In this document: positions 50,030-58,747 of the stretch, piece after piece
Layout: each line of letters begins with the position of its first letter
Position numbering within the stretch: position 1 is the stretch's first letter
Assembly (NCBI RefSeq): GCF_033446605.1
Contig: NZ_JAWQUO010000024.1
Location: 15,683-79,682 of the forward strand
Reading direction: 5' to 3'
From: Iodobacter sp025352645
Lineage (GTDB): Bacteria; Pseudomonadota; Gammaproteobacteria; Burkholderiales; Chitinibacteraceae
DNA: 64,000 nucleotides
Program-made: the position numbers and the translations under genes
The notes under the pieces: model-generated
Told to the model about the DNA's origin: nothing
Database searches by the model: none
What the model saw: only the letters and a program-made list of their open reading frames with translations

Positions 50030-50612
50030 GTGCCTTCGGCACGTTGATTTTGGTGCGGGTATCCCCCGCAGGGGACTCACTTTCTTGAACGGCCAAGAAA
50101 GTAAGCAAAGAAAGCCGCCCCACGAAGCACGAAAGCCCCTCCCTGCGGATAATCGGCCTGGCAAAAAAGGCTGCGCGCTCGCTGCCTCGCTACCCCTTTT
50201 CCGAAACCCCAGGCCGCTTATTCCTCGCTCGGCGTGCTTCAAGGGGAGCATTAAGCCCTGTGCAACGATTCGAGATAAAAGCTAGATTACAGATATTGAA
50301 AATTGTTTAATTCGTTGAATTTTCTTTATTGTTTTTGGTTACTTACAACCCCAATTTGCTGAATATTTATAACTACTCATGGCATGGGGCTTAGAAGTCC
50401 CCTTGAAGCCGCGATACGAAGAACAAGCGGGCGGGGTTTCTTTGATACCTGTTTGAGCGAGCTTGCCAGCGAGTTCCGCAGCAGCCGCTGTCCGCAGATG
50501 AGGGGCCTTCGTGCTTCGTGGGGCGGCCTTCTTTGCGTACTATGATTTCTGGCCGTTCAAGAAAGTGAGGCCCACGCGGGGGCACCCGCACCAAAATCAA
50601 GGTGCTGAAAGC
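50030..50612. repeat. long interspersed repeat in two inverted copies
   Basis: Arm 1 (about 50030-50260) contains CTTTCTTGAACGGCCAAGAA, then GCCGCCCCACGAAGCACGAA, then AGCACGCCGAGCG-type sequence up to CTTCAAGGGGA. Arm 2 (about 50393-50612) carries the complementary order: TCCCCTTGAAG, TTCGTGCTTCGTGGGGCGGC, TGGCCGTTCAAGAAAGTGAG, and a TTTTGGTGCGG / CCGCACCAAAA end. The arms are diverged in the middle. Such repeats are scattered in many beta- and gamma-proteobacterial genomes. Confidence 0.8.
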
Positions 50613-50747
50613 ACTGAAAATAATTTACTGAATAGAATCAGTAAGAAAAATTGAACCGCTATGCTCAATACCGCTCATCCAGTACAATCTAAAGCAATTA
50701 ATTCAGAATAATGATTCTCAACTTTCTAGGGTCAATAAAACCAGCTT

Positions 50748-52274
50748 ATGAATAATTTAAGCCTTTATTTAAAGCCAGGAACAAAAATTGGCTCTCGATC
50801 ACCCACGTATACCATTGAAAAAACCACTCAAGAGCTCATTTATCTTCGCTCTGAGCCTAATGCAAAAAACACCAATGGCACTTTGCGTTTAATTCCAACG
50901 ATTGTTGTACTTGACTTACTGAAAGCTATTTCAGAAAAAAAGATGACCTCCGATGAAATTAATAGAAAAAGAGACGATAACGAGTCAGAAAAATTATTTC
51001 AAAAGTTAAAGCTAGATCACGATCCTTTTATTCTGGGTTATGAATCAACCATTAAGGGCATTTGCGAATACTGCATTAACAATCCACTTAGCAACTCAAT
51101 CAACACAAAATCACTACAACTTCCCAAACCTTTCCTCCTCCTCGCTGGCATCTCCGGCACGGGGAAGACGCGGTTTGTTCGGGAGCAGGCGCGCTCTTCT
51201 TGCCCTGCTGGCACAACAAACTACGCGCTGATTCCGGTGCGGCCAGATTGGCATGAGCCATCTGATTTGCTGGGTTATATCTCTAGAATTGGCGGCACGC
51301 ATTATGTGGCTACGCCGTTTTTGCAGTTTATGGCGGCGGCCTGGCGGGATGCGGTGCAGCCTAATACGGGCTACGTACTCAAAGACACCCAAGACATCAC
51401 CCCATTTTGGGCTTGCTTAGATGAAATGAATTTAGCGCCGGTTGAGCAATATTTTGCAGATTATTTATCGATATTAGAAACGCGGCAGTGGGATGAGCAA
51501 GGCTATGCAAGCGAAGCTATTTTTGCCCCCAGCGCACTACTGAAATCTGAAGCGCCCGAGGTCATCGATAAGCTACGCGCTGATCTAGGCTTTGCCGATG
51601 CAGTATGGGATGGGCTGTGGGCGCATTTTCTGCAAAATGGTATGCCGCTACCGCCCAATCTGATTGTGGCTGGCACGGTAAATATGGATGAAACCACGCA
51701 TGGGTTTTCACGCAAGGTAATTGATCGCGCCTTTACCATCGATTTTGGCGAGTTTTTCCCCAATGAATTCGACGATTACTTTGAGCCAAAATTACAAGCC
51801 ATCACGCTAAGTTTTCCGCTTGCCTCACGCATCGCCGACCCTGCTGAGCTGGCCGAAGTGAAAGCAGATTCTGATGGCCAAAAGAGTATCCAGTTTTTAA
51901 AACAAATCAATCACACCTTGGCGAACAGCCCTTTTGCACTGGCATTTCGTGCGCTTAACGAGCTGCTGCTGATGCTGAAGTGCTTTTCACCGCAAGATGA
52001 AGCCAAGCTGTATGCCGTGTGGGATGATTTTTTAATGGCTAAATTACTGCCTAGGCTAGAGGGCGATGAAGACAAGCTCAGCAATGAGAATGGCAACCTG
52101 CTGACGCAGTTAAATCACTTACTAAGCGCTCAATTTAAAACCTTCCCCACCCGCCCTGATCTCTTTAATACCGAGAATGATGTTGCGCCGCAGATTAAAT
52201 TTCGCTCACTTAAAAAACTAGATTGGATGAGTAAACGCCTTGAGCGCGATCGCTTTACTAGCTTCTGGCCTTAA
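50748..52274 (+). CDS. McrB-like AAA+ GTPase of a type IV restriction-like system
   Basis: A 508-aa AAA+ protein. Walker A GISGTGKT (134-141), a VRPDWHEPSDLLGY segment typical of the McrB clade, Walker B ACLDEMNLAPVEQYFADYLS (Asp225, Glu226), and the McrB-type nucleotide-specificity motif AGTVNMDETTHGFSRKVIDRA (N311-M-D313) are all present. McrB rings use GTP and drive a partner nuclease on modified or foreign DNA. The N-terminal 120 residues are a separate, unassigned DNA- or target-recognition part. It is two bp from the nuclease gene. No DNA-binding McrB N-terminal domain or EVE domain is obvious. Confidence 0.87.
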   Translation: MNNLSLYLKPGTKIGSRSPTYTIEKTTQELIYLRSEPNAKNTNGTLRLIPTIVVLDLLKAISEKKMTSDEINRKRDDNESEKLFQKLKLDHDPFILGYESTIKGICEYCINNPLSNSINTKSLQLPKPFLLLAGISGTGKTRFVREQARSSCPAGTTNYALIPVRPDWHEPSDLLGYISRIGGTHYVATPFLQFMAAAWRDAVQPNTGYVLKDTQDITPFWACLDEMNLAPVEQYFADYLSILETRQWDEQGYASEAIFAPSALLKSEAPEVIDKLRADLGFADAVWDGLWAHFLQNGMPLPPNLIVAGTVNMDETTHGFSRKVIDRAFTIDFGEFFPNEFDDYFEPKLQAITLSFPLASRIADPAELAEVKADSDGQKSIQFLKQINHTLANSPFALAFRALNELLLMLKCFSPQDEAKLYAVWDDFLMAKLLPRLEGDEDKLSNENGNLLTQLNHLLSAQFKTFPTRPDLFNTENDVAPQIKFRSLKKLDWMSKRLERDRFTSFWP

Positions 52275-52276
52275 CC

Positions 52277-54607
52277 ATGCCTGATCTGCTTAAGCTAGAA
52301 ACCAAGGATTGGTCGCTTAATGTGTGGAGCCGCGATATTGCGCCCTCGCAAAAGCAACTAGCCACTACCTTGGCCGCAAGGCAAACCACCGCCCTGCCGA
52401 TGGGGCTGCGGCTGCGGCCCGCTCTATTTAAGCGCTGCACCCCGCTGCCTTGCATTGCAGAGCACCAGCTGTTGCTGCGCGAGCCGATTTTCTTTGAAAA
52501 CCGCAGCTACGAATTTGAATTTACTTTTAGCCAAGCGATGGATACGGCAGAAATTCGCCATCGGCTGACTAGCGTTTGCGATGCATTTCGCTTCACCGGC
52601 AGCGCACTGCGTGGCACGCTCAATACTGGCAATGATGTAGGTTGGCTGCGCTTGGGCCTGCATTACTGCCATGATGGCCAGTGGCAAGAGGCGGCGCTGG
52701 CCTTTGAAGTGCTGCCGACCAAAATGGTAATGGTGGACGATCTAGAAAAAATCAATGCCGCCATTGATCACAGCTATCCGCTGTGGCGCTTTGCCTTGGC
52801 GCAAAAAACCGATCACGAGCTAGCCCAATCCAAAAAGCCGCATGAGCGCTTCCCTTTGCTATGGCTGGCGCAATTTGCGGCACTGCGGGACGCCTTGCTT
52901 AAAGAAATCCACTATATCTGCAACGCCCCGCATAATCGGCTACAGACCAGCTGCCGCTCGCTTCGCGCCGATCGCCTGCGAGGCAGGATGGGCTATCGCT
53001 TAGAAGAAAAAGTCTCCCAAGCCCTAGCAATAGGGGATACGCAGCGACGCTTTAAAAGCAGCAGCCAACGCCTTTCTGTGGATACCCCAGAAAACCAATT
53101 TATTCGTATGGTTTTAGAATACAGCCGCCGCAGTTTGGCCCACTTTGCCAGCGCTGCGGCCGCACACAATACAGCGCCTGATCGTGAGCGAATTTCACCT
53201 GCATTTTTTTCCGAACTGGCCCTATGGCAAAAGCAGCTAGCCCAACGCCTTACGCATCCCCTGTTTGATGAAGTCAGCGATTTTACTGGCCTGGAGCGCG
53301 AATCGCTGGTGCTGCACCAACGTGCGGGCTACGCTGGGGCGTATCGTATCTGGCAGCAATTAAAGCTGTATCTGGATGTGTTTGGCCGCCATGCTGCGAT
53401 CTCCGTTAAGCCGGTTTCTGAGCTGTATGAAATCTGGTGTCTGCTAGAGCTACGCCGCCAACTCTTAGCCTTAGGCTTTGAAGAGCAAGCCAGTCATAAA
53501 GCATTGCTGCAGGAAAAAAATCTAGAAAAAGTATTGCAGAATGGCTTAGGTGCGTCCTTCAGCTTTAGCCGCAGCGATGGCATCCTGCTGCGCTTGGCTC
53601 ATGAGCCGATATTTGGCAAACCTAGCAGTAGCTATAACCAAATTTACTCTTGGAATGCCACGCAAAAGCCAGATATTTTGCTAGAAGCCACCTTCCCCAA
53701 TGGCGAGCAAATTATCTGGATTTTTGATGCTAAATACCGTATCGATCAAGCAGATAAACCAAACACGCCAGACCTAGCCCCCGACGATGCGCTCAACCAA
53801 ATGCACCGCTACCGCGATGCCCTCATCCACCTTGGCCAATCGCCTGAAGGCGCAATCCTAAAAAGCCGCCCAGTAATCGGTGCTTATGTACTTTACCCTG
53901 GCTGGCATCCGCAGCAAGATACCGCCTCGGATAACCCTTATCACAAGGCTATCGAAGCGGTGGGCATCGGTGCTTTTCCCGCCCTGCCAGAGCAGGCCAA
54001 TGGCTGGTTGGCCGCATTTTTATTGCAACATTTAGGCGGCAAGCCAAGCGCTATCGAATACCGTATCGAAGCGCCCGACGAATACCTTGCCCAAGATTCG
54101 GTGCGCATCGCTCCGGCTGGGCTCTACCTGCGCCGTAACGGCCAACTGGTGTTTGTTGCCCCCACTGGTGGTGGCCGCACGCCCGCTTATTTAGAGCGCT
54201 TTAGCCAAGGCACGGCCCGCTGGTATCACATCCCCGTGGATACCATCGTCAAGCAACAAACTTCGCACACCATCATGCAAGACATCGCCCACTGCGCCAT
54301 TGCCATCCACAGCAAGGGCAAAACCTCAGTGATCGACTATGTGTATGACGTGCGCTCTGTTAAACGTGTGGAGCGTAGCCAGATTTCTGCAGAGCAAGCA
54401 GGCAGCAATAAAGCCGCAGGCAGCGGCCAATACTGGCTATTTGAACTAGGTGCATCCCATCGGCTGGACGCGCCACTACAGCTTAATACCCAGCGGCCAT
54501 TCAAATTTAAAATCACCAGCATGCGCGATCTACTAAGCGCCAGCAATGGCGATATGCTCGCCACAAGATACGGCTATTTGTATCAAGAAGCTGGGCTAGA
54601 TGCCTAG
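52277..54607 (+). CDS. DUF2357/DUF524 PD-(D/E)XK nuclease, McrC-like partner
   Basis: A 776-aa protein. The N-terminal half (DUF2357) runs to about 370. A nuclease domain follows with SELYEIWCLLELRRQL (Glu385) and the PD-(D/E)XK core QKPDILLE ... IWIFDAKYRID (Asp466, Asp484, Lys486). The C-terminal 200 residues carry an extra domain (from about 600). In other genomes McrB-like GTPases are coupled with DUF2357 nucleases in place of McrC. The adjacent McrB-like gene and the nuclease core make this a two-gene defence module. Complete, no frameshift. Confidence 0.84.
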   Translation: MPDLLKLETKDWSLNVWSRDIAPSQKQLATTLAARQTTALPMGLRLRPALFKRCTPLPCIAEHQLLLREPIFFENRSYEFEFTFSQAMDTAEIRHRLTSVCDAFRFTGSALRGTLNTGNDVGWLRLGLHYCHDGQWQEAALAFEVLPTKMVMVDDLEKINAAIDHSYPLWRFALAQKTDHELAQSKKPHERFPLLWLAQFAALRDALLKEIHYICNAPHNRLQTSCRSLRADRLRGRMGYRLEEKVSQALAIGDTQRRFKSSSQRLSVDTPENQFIRMVLEYSRRSLAHFASAAAAHNTAPDRERISPAFFSELALWQKQLAQRLTHPLFDEVSDFTGLERESLVLHQRAGYAGAYRIWQQLKLYLDVFGRHAAISVKPVSELYEIWCLLELRRQLLALGFEEQASHKALLQEKNLEKVLQNGLGASFSFSRSDGILLRLAHEPIFGKPSSSYNQIYSWNATQKPDILLEATFPNGEQIIWIFDAKYRIDQADKPNTPDLAPDDALNQMHRYRDALIHLGQSPEGAILKSRPVIGAYVLYPGWHPQQDTASDNPYHKAIEAVGIGAFPALPEQANGWLAAFLLQHLGGKPSAIEYRIEAPDEYLAQDSVRIAPAGLYLRRNGQLVFVAPTGGGRTPAYLERFSQGTARWYHIPVDTIVKQQTSHTIMQDIAHCAIAIHSKGKTSVIDYVYDVRSVKRVERSQISAEQAGSNKAAGSGQYWLFELGASHRLDAPLQLNTQRPFKFKITSMRDLLSASNGDMLATRYGYLYQEAGLDA

Positions 54608-54701
54608 TTTGGGCAAGAGCAAGCGGCAAACCACAAGTTGCCCTACATTTTAGGCAAGCAAACTAAAGTGCCATTATTAGCCTAGGTAAACCCTGATTAA
54701 A

Positions 54702-54765
54702 TCGTCATCCCTAAACATTTCATCGGCAATCCCGAATAAACACTGGATTAGCGCCTGCGTGATAA
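54702..54765. repeat. degenerate REP-type repeat
   Basis: TCGTCATCCCTAAACATTTC then ATCGGCAATCCCG and ACACTGGATTAGCGCCTGCG: a decayed copy of the unit at 42943-43012. The gap 54608-54852 holds nothing else. Confidence 0.65.
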
Positions 54766-54852
54766 TCTCGAAATTGAATAAATCAAAATTTACCTAGTTA
54801 TTTTATAAATATATTCTACTTATAATAGAAGCCAACAAAGTCGATATCTTCA

Positions 54853-55425
54853 TTAGCTTAATAAAGCGGCAAGCCAACCGGGGTGAAATGCCCAGCCTAA
54901 AAAACCAGATAAACCAAATAACACACCAAAGCCACCAGAAACCCAAGCTAGCCCAAGCAATAACCAATTACTCACCAGCGCAGATACCGCAGCCACGGCT
55001 AATGCAATAGCGAGCAGTGCATCCGACATATCAAACTGATCGTCGTGATAGTTCATTTCGTCATAACTTTTAGCAAAGCCTTTGGCTTTTTCTTGTAGTT
55101 GAGCCGATTCTTTTTCATATTTTACAATGGCATTTTGCTGCGTCACAATTTCTTCAGCGAAGAGTGCTTTATTATCCACGTTGCCATTAGTGGCCTGTAG
55201 CAGCTTAGCCTGATGCAATGCAGATTCAGATAAATGTAGCTTAAGTTTTTTAGATTGGTACTCAGACCAAGTATCGATCGAATCGGCCTTTGCCTGCTGC
55301 ATAGCTTGCACAATATTGTCGTCTTTTACTTTGCTTATTGCCATAAAAACAGAAAGCAACACCACAGTAATCGCCACTGCATTATTTAAACGAGTATTAG
55401 ATGATGTATTTGTTTCGATATCCAT
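54853..55425 (-). CDS. DUF4337-like membrane protein
   Basis: A 190-aa protein with one N-terminal membrane segment (about 14-30, VAITVVLLSVFMAISKV), a long helical periplasmic or cytoplasmic coiled-coil-like part (about 45-125, with AKADSIDTWSEYQSKKLK and an ESAQLQEKAKGFAKSY stretch) and two C-terminal membrane segments (about 133-175). This matches the DUF4337 family; function unknown. Single gene downstream of the McrB-type module on the opposite strand. Confidence 0.75.
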   Translation of the reverse strand: MDIETNTSSNTRLNNAVAITVVLLSVFMAISKVKDDNIVQAMQQAKADSIDTWSEYQSKKLKLHLSESALHQAKLLQATNGNVDNKALFAEEIVTQQNAIVKYEKESAQLQEKAKGFAKSYDEMNYHDDQFDMSDALLAIALAVAAVSALVSNWLLLGLAWVSGGFGVLFGLSGFLGWAFHPGWLAALLS

Positions 55426-55517
55426 TGCGTAATTCCCATTAGTTATTATTAAAAATTAATTGCTGATTTTTTACTACACTGAAAATATATAGGCGCAGAA
55501 CGATCAGCATAATAATT

Positions 55518-55686
55518 CCTGATTATGTCTCTTGCCCAATAACGCCTAAGTAAATCATTTTTTAGAACAGCGCCCTATTTTTGCATTTATAAGGCGGGTG
55601 AAACTTGTGAGCAATGTTCAATAAATACACGGGCTTTACCCAACCTACGATATTTATGCTGAGTTTAAACAACAGCCATAACCAGA
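55518..55686. mobile_element. decayed copy of the IS1595-type MITE
   Basis: The left end (55518-55539) matches the 22-bp terminal repeat with one change. The right end (55665-55686) matches its complement at about 16 of 22 positions. The inside is a damaged version of the GTAGGGCGGGTGAAACCCGC palindrome at 36785-36845. No target duplication remains. Confidence 0.75.
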
Positions 55687-56034
55687 CTTAACAATAGCTA
55701 ACGTGGCCAGGTCTTTAATAATCCTTGATAGGGTGCGATCAAAATCTCCGCTAAGCATGGCTTAAAAATTCTGCTTAGGCATCTGCTCAGTATGCAACAG
55801 ATTTTTGAGTGGCAACAGGCTATTTAACTTATATAGATTAGAAGCTTCTGGCTAAATAGATTTAGCCAAAAGCTTTTTATGCTGCGCGCTTCAAAGCCAG
55901 AGCGCCACCTAATATCGCTTAATAAGTTATTATCAATCTCATTCCACTTGGATATGGCCTTAGCTTGCCCACTTCATAACAAAGCCAAGCCTATTCCATC
56001 TCCTTATTTAACTCTTCATATAGCAGGGACTGCC
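55687..56034. other. gap before the Tat flavoprotein gene
   Basis: No gene or repeat is recognised. The flavoprotein frame could be opened as early as 55879, but those residues are not signal-like and look untranslated. The promoter of the flavoprotein gene is expected here. Confidence 0.4.
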
Positions 56035-57981
56035 ATGAGTATCACACGCAGAGACTTTCTAAACGGCGTAGCCATAGCAATTGCGGCGGGTGTCGCCCCC
56101 ATTAGCCTGCTGCAAGCGGCACAGGGCGGCAATGCACTGGCCAACAAGACGCTAAGCTATCCACCCGCCCTCACTGGCCTACGCGGCAACCATCCGGGCT
56201 CTTTTGAGCCAGCACACAGCATCGCCTTCGGCGGCAAGCAATACAACTTCAAGGCCGCCCCGCTCGAAGGTGAGTATGACTTGGTGATCGTAGGTGCTGG
56301 GATTAGTGGCCTAGCAGCAGCCTGTTTTTATCAGCAATTAATGGGTGCGGATAAAAAAATCCTGCTACTCGACAACCACGACGATTTCGGCGGCCACGCC
56401 AAGCGTAATGAGTTCACCACCCCTGATGGCTTGCTACTGGGCTATGGCGGTAGTGAATCCCTGCAATCACCGCGCTCGGTCTTCAGCCCAGTGGCGCTAG
56501 GGCTGCTTAAGGCACTTGAGGTGAACATCGACGAGTTGGCTATGGGCTTTCAGCAGACCTTCTACCCAGATCTGGGCTTGAGTCGCGGCGTCTATTTCGA
56601 TGAAAAGCACTTTGGCGTAAACAAGATAGTCAGCGGCGATCCTGGCCACAGCGTGGCCGATGACATCCCGCGCGATCGCCTCAACGGCCGATCGCTAGCC
56701 GCGTTTATCGGCGATTTCCCGTTTAACGATATCGACAAAGCCGCCTTACTGGCCCTGCATGAAGAGAAAACCGATTACTTAAGCGGCATGACTCAAAAAG
56801 AGAAAGACCTCTGGATCACCAAGAATAGCTACACCACCTTTTTGCGTGACAAGGTGGGCCTGAGCGAGCGGGCGATAACTTACTTCCAGCAGCGCACCAG
56901 CGACTTTCAAGCGGTTGGCATCGATGCCACTGCTTGTTCTGATGCGCGGCTCTGTGCCCTGCCTGGCTTTGGCGGCATGAACCTGACACCTCTTGATGCT
57001 GATGAACAAGCAGAGCTAGACGATCCTTACATCTTTCACTTCCCCGATGGCAATGCGGGGCTGACTCGCCTGATGGTGCGCAAGCTCATCCCGCAGGTGG
57101 CCCCCGGCCACACTATGGAGGATGTGGTGCTGGCCAAGTTTGATTACAGCCAGCTCGACCAGCCCAAGCACAAAGTGCGGTTACGCCTTGGTAGCACAGC
57201 GCTGCAGGCAAAAAATATCCATCGCGCCGATAAAAGCAAGGGCGTCGAAGTCAGCTACATCAAAGAGGGCAAGCTTTATCGGGTGCGGGCCAAGCAGTCG
57301 ATCATGGCCGGTTACAATATGATGATTCCCTACATTGTGCCCGAGCTGCCGGAGCCTCAGAAAAAAGCGCTACACCAAAACGTGAAGGCGCCGCTGGTTT
57401 ACGCCAATGTGGTCATCAAAAACTGGCAAGCCTTCGTTAAGCTTGGGGTGCATGAGATCTATTCACCTACGGCTCCCTATAGCCGAGTCAAGCTGGACTA
57501 CCCAGTTAACCTCGGTGGCTACGAGCATCCAAAAAACCCTGATCAGCCAATGTGCCTGCACATGGTTTATGTACCAACCCTGCCAAATACGGGCCTATCG
57601 GCACGCGAGCAATCTCGCATGGGGCGCGCCACCCTCCTCGGCATGCCTTTTGAGCAGCACGAGCAAATGATCCGTGAACAACTACAGGGAATGTTGGGCG
57701 CCGCTGGCTTTAACCATGAGCAGGATATCCTCGCTATCACGGTAAACCGTTGGTCCCACGGTTACTCTTACAGCACTAACACCCTGTTTGACGATGAAGA
57801 GCAGAGTGAAAAGTGCATTGAGCTAGCTCGTCAGCCCATCGGCAACATCACCATTGCCAACTCCGACTCTGATTGGAGCCCCTACGCCCACTCCGCCATC
57901 GATCAGGCTTGGCGCGCGGTTAACGAGCTGGCCAGCATGGAGCATGGGGGCACACTCAAAAAGAAGAATGCCAAAGCTTGA
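56035..57981 (+). CDS. Tat-exported FAD-dependent oxidoreductase
   Basis: A 648-aa flavoprotein starting with a twin-arginine signal (ITRRDFLNG, Arg5-Arg6, hydrophobic to about 30), so it is folded with its cofactor before export. The FAD-binding GAGISG motif is at 87-92 (YDLVIVGAGISGLAAACFY), followed by a DNHDDFGGHAKRN segment, and a C-terminal FAD site near 590-620 (IANSDSDWSPYAHSAIDQAWRAV). It resembles the periplasmic spermidine-dehydrogenase-like amine oxidases of Pseudomonas, but the substrate is not certain. I start it at ATG 56035 with AGGGA upstream. A terminator hairpin follows. Confidence 0.82.
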   Translation: MSITRRDFLNGVAIAIAAGVAPISLLQAAQGGNALANKTLSYPPALTGLRGNHPGSFEPAHSIAFGGKQYNFKAAPLEGEYDLVIVGAGISGLAAACFYQQLMGADKKILLLDNHDDFGGHAKRNEFTTPDGLLLGYGGSESLQSPRSVFSPVALGLLKALEVNIDELAMGFQQTFYPDLGLSRGVYFDEKHFGVNKIVSGDPGHSVADDIPRDRLNGRSLAAFIGDFPFNDIDKAALLALHEEKTDYLSGMTQKEKDLWITKNSYTTFLRDKVGLSERAITYFQQRTSDFQAVGIDATACSDARLCALPGFGGMNLTPLDADEQAELDDPYIFHFPDGNAGLTRLMVRKLIPQVAPGHTMEDVVLAKFDYSQLDQPKHKVRLRLGSTALQAKNIHRADKSKGVEVSYIKEGKLYRVRAKQSIMAGYNMMIPYIVPELPEPQKKALHQNVKAPLVYANVVIKNWQAFVKLGVHEIYSPTAPYSRVKLDYPVNLGGYEHPKNPDQPMCLHMVYVPTLPNTGLSAREQSRMGRATLLGMPFEQHEQMIREQLQGMLGAAGFNHEQDILAITVNRWSHGYSYSTNTLFDDEEQSEKCIELARQPIGNITIANSDSDWSPYAHSAIDQAWRAVNELASMEHGGTLKKKNAKA

Positions 57982-58032
57982 AAAAAATCTAAAAACTTAA
58001 TGGCATTTGGGAAGTTTGCTTACCAATAAGCT

Positions 58033-58063
58033 ACCCGCCCATGTAATCGGCGGGTGGTTTTAT
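58033..58063 (+). terminator. probable terminator of the flavoprotein gene
   Basis: ACCCGCC / GGCGGGT, a 7-bp stem with a 9-base loop followed by GGTTTTAT. It lies 50 bp past the stop codon. Confidence 0.65.
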
Positions 58064-58083
58064 CAATTAAGCGATATGAGGAA

Positions 58084-58125
58084 GAGTATCGGCGGTAAGC
58101 AAAAAAATCATACCCGCCGATACTC
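58084..58125. repeat. 13-bp perfect inverted repeat
   Basis: AGAGTATCGGCGG (58084-58096) and CCGCCGATACTCT (58113-58125), separated by 16 A-rich bases (58097-58112). It could be an operator or part of an integrase-related end; nothing more is seen in the region 58126-58340. Confidence 0.6.
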
Positions 58126-58341
58126 TTACAAAACCTAAAACAGCCCACCCAAATCCAGCACATCCCAATTAATAATTACCAGTTCCTTACTACTAGTAAT
58201 CTACACCTGCTTACTGTTATTACTGCACTTGATACCCTGCCTTTGCAGGGGGAAATATCCAAAAGCCTGCTAAACCTTCTGCTTAAGTGAGCTTTAAAAC
58301 AGGTGATTACCGTACACAAATACGGACACAGATAAAAGAAA

Positions 58342-58362
58342 AAGCCTCGCATAAGCGAGGCT
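58342..58362 (-). terminator. tRNA-Pro terminator
   Basis: On the minus strand AGCCTCGC / GCGAGGCT, an 8-bp stem with a 4-base loop, is followed by TTTTTCTTTT. It sits 16 bp past the CCA end of the tRNA fragment and was probably its original terminator. Confidence 0.85.
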
Positions 58363-58378
58363 AAGTCTTTGATTCTAT

Positions 58379-58424
58379 TGGTCGGAATGAGAGGATTCGA
58401 ACCTCCGACCCCTTGCACCCCATG
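58379..58424 (-). tRNA. 3' fragment of tRNA-Pro(GGG), likely attachment site
   Basis: Read on the minus strand: an anticodon loop ATGGGGT (anticodon GGG), variable loop, T arm GGAGG TTCGAAT CCTCT, acceptor strand CATTCCG, A and CCA. The 5' half (acceptor 5' strand, D arm, most of the anticodon stem) is missing: the sequence before the anticodon loop does not pair properly. A fragment from the anticodon loop to the 3' end is the typical core kept at one end of a tRNA-integrated island. The intact gene would lie at the far end, outside the window to the right. Confidence 0.85.
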
Positions 58425-58747
58425 CGTGAACATTAAGAAATAAACCAATATAATCAATAACTTAACAACACTCACTTTTGCCATCAACCCGCAACAAACC
58501 ACAACAGCCCGCAACAGTTTCACGCAAAAATCCCGCCAAGCACTCAGCCTTACCAAGTCCCCCATACTATCCAAGGCATATTCTACTTAATTAACTGTAT
58601 AGAGCTTCCTTGAAGCAAAAATAAGCAAAATACCTTACAACACATTGTTATTGTTCATAATTACACCACACATTCCTCCAAAGACAATATCAGCAAGACA
58701 AAAGCTTCGTGTAATATACAAGCCTTCTCGTAAGCCATTGGTTTAAC
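58425..58747. other. A+T-rich region between the tRNA fragment and vgrG
   Basis: It begins at the putative island junction. It is A+T-rich, with no integrase gene, no repeat of the known families, and no reading frame worth calling. The vgrG promoter is expected here; I cannot place it. Confidence 0.4.

Larger units (their letters stand above)
49602..50747. other. 1.1-kb non-coding block with dispersed repeats
   Basis: No credible gene. From left to right: a REP unit (49751-49786), a short CTACGGCACGTTGATTTTGG unit (49826-49845), arm 1 of a long repeat (50030-50260), an A+T-rich spacer (50262-50392), and arm 2 of the long repeat in opposite orientation (50393-50612). Short frames within the arms are repeat-derived and not genes. 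The McrB-like gene begins 135 bp past arm 2. Confidence 0.7.

Noticed and set aside
50024..50251. 75-codon frame, and a similar one at 50391-50600
   Set aside because: Both lie inside the arms of the long interspersed repeat and have its low-complexity composition; such frames recur with every copy of the repeat.
50708..50726. Fur-like AATAATGATTCTCAA upstream of the McrB-like gene
   Set aside because: The right half does not match the consensus, and iron control of this system is not expected; probably a chance A+T-rich match.
58176..58574. 132-codon frame on the minus strand over the tRNA fragment
   Set aside because: It runs through the tRNA-Pro fragment and the terminator, has no ribosome site and no domain; it is a chance frame.
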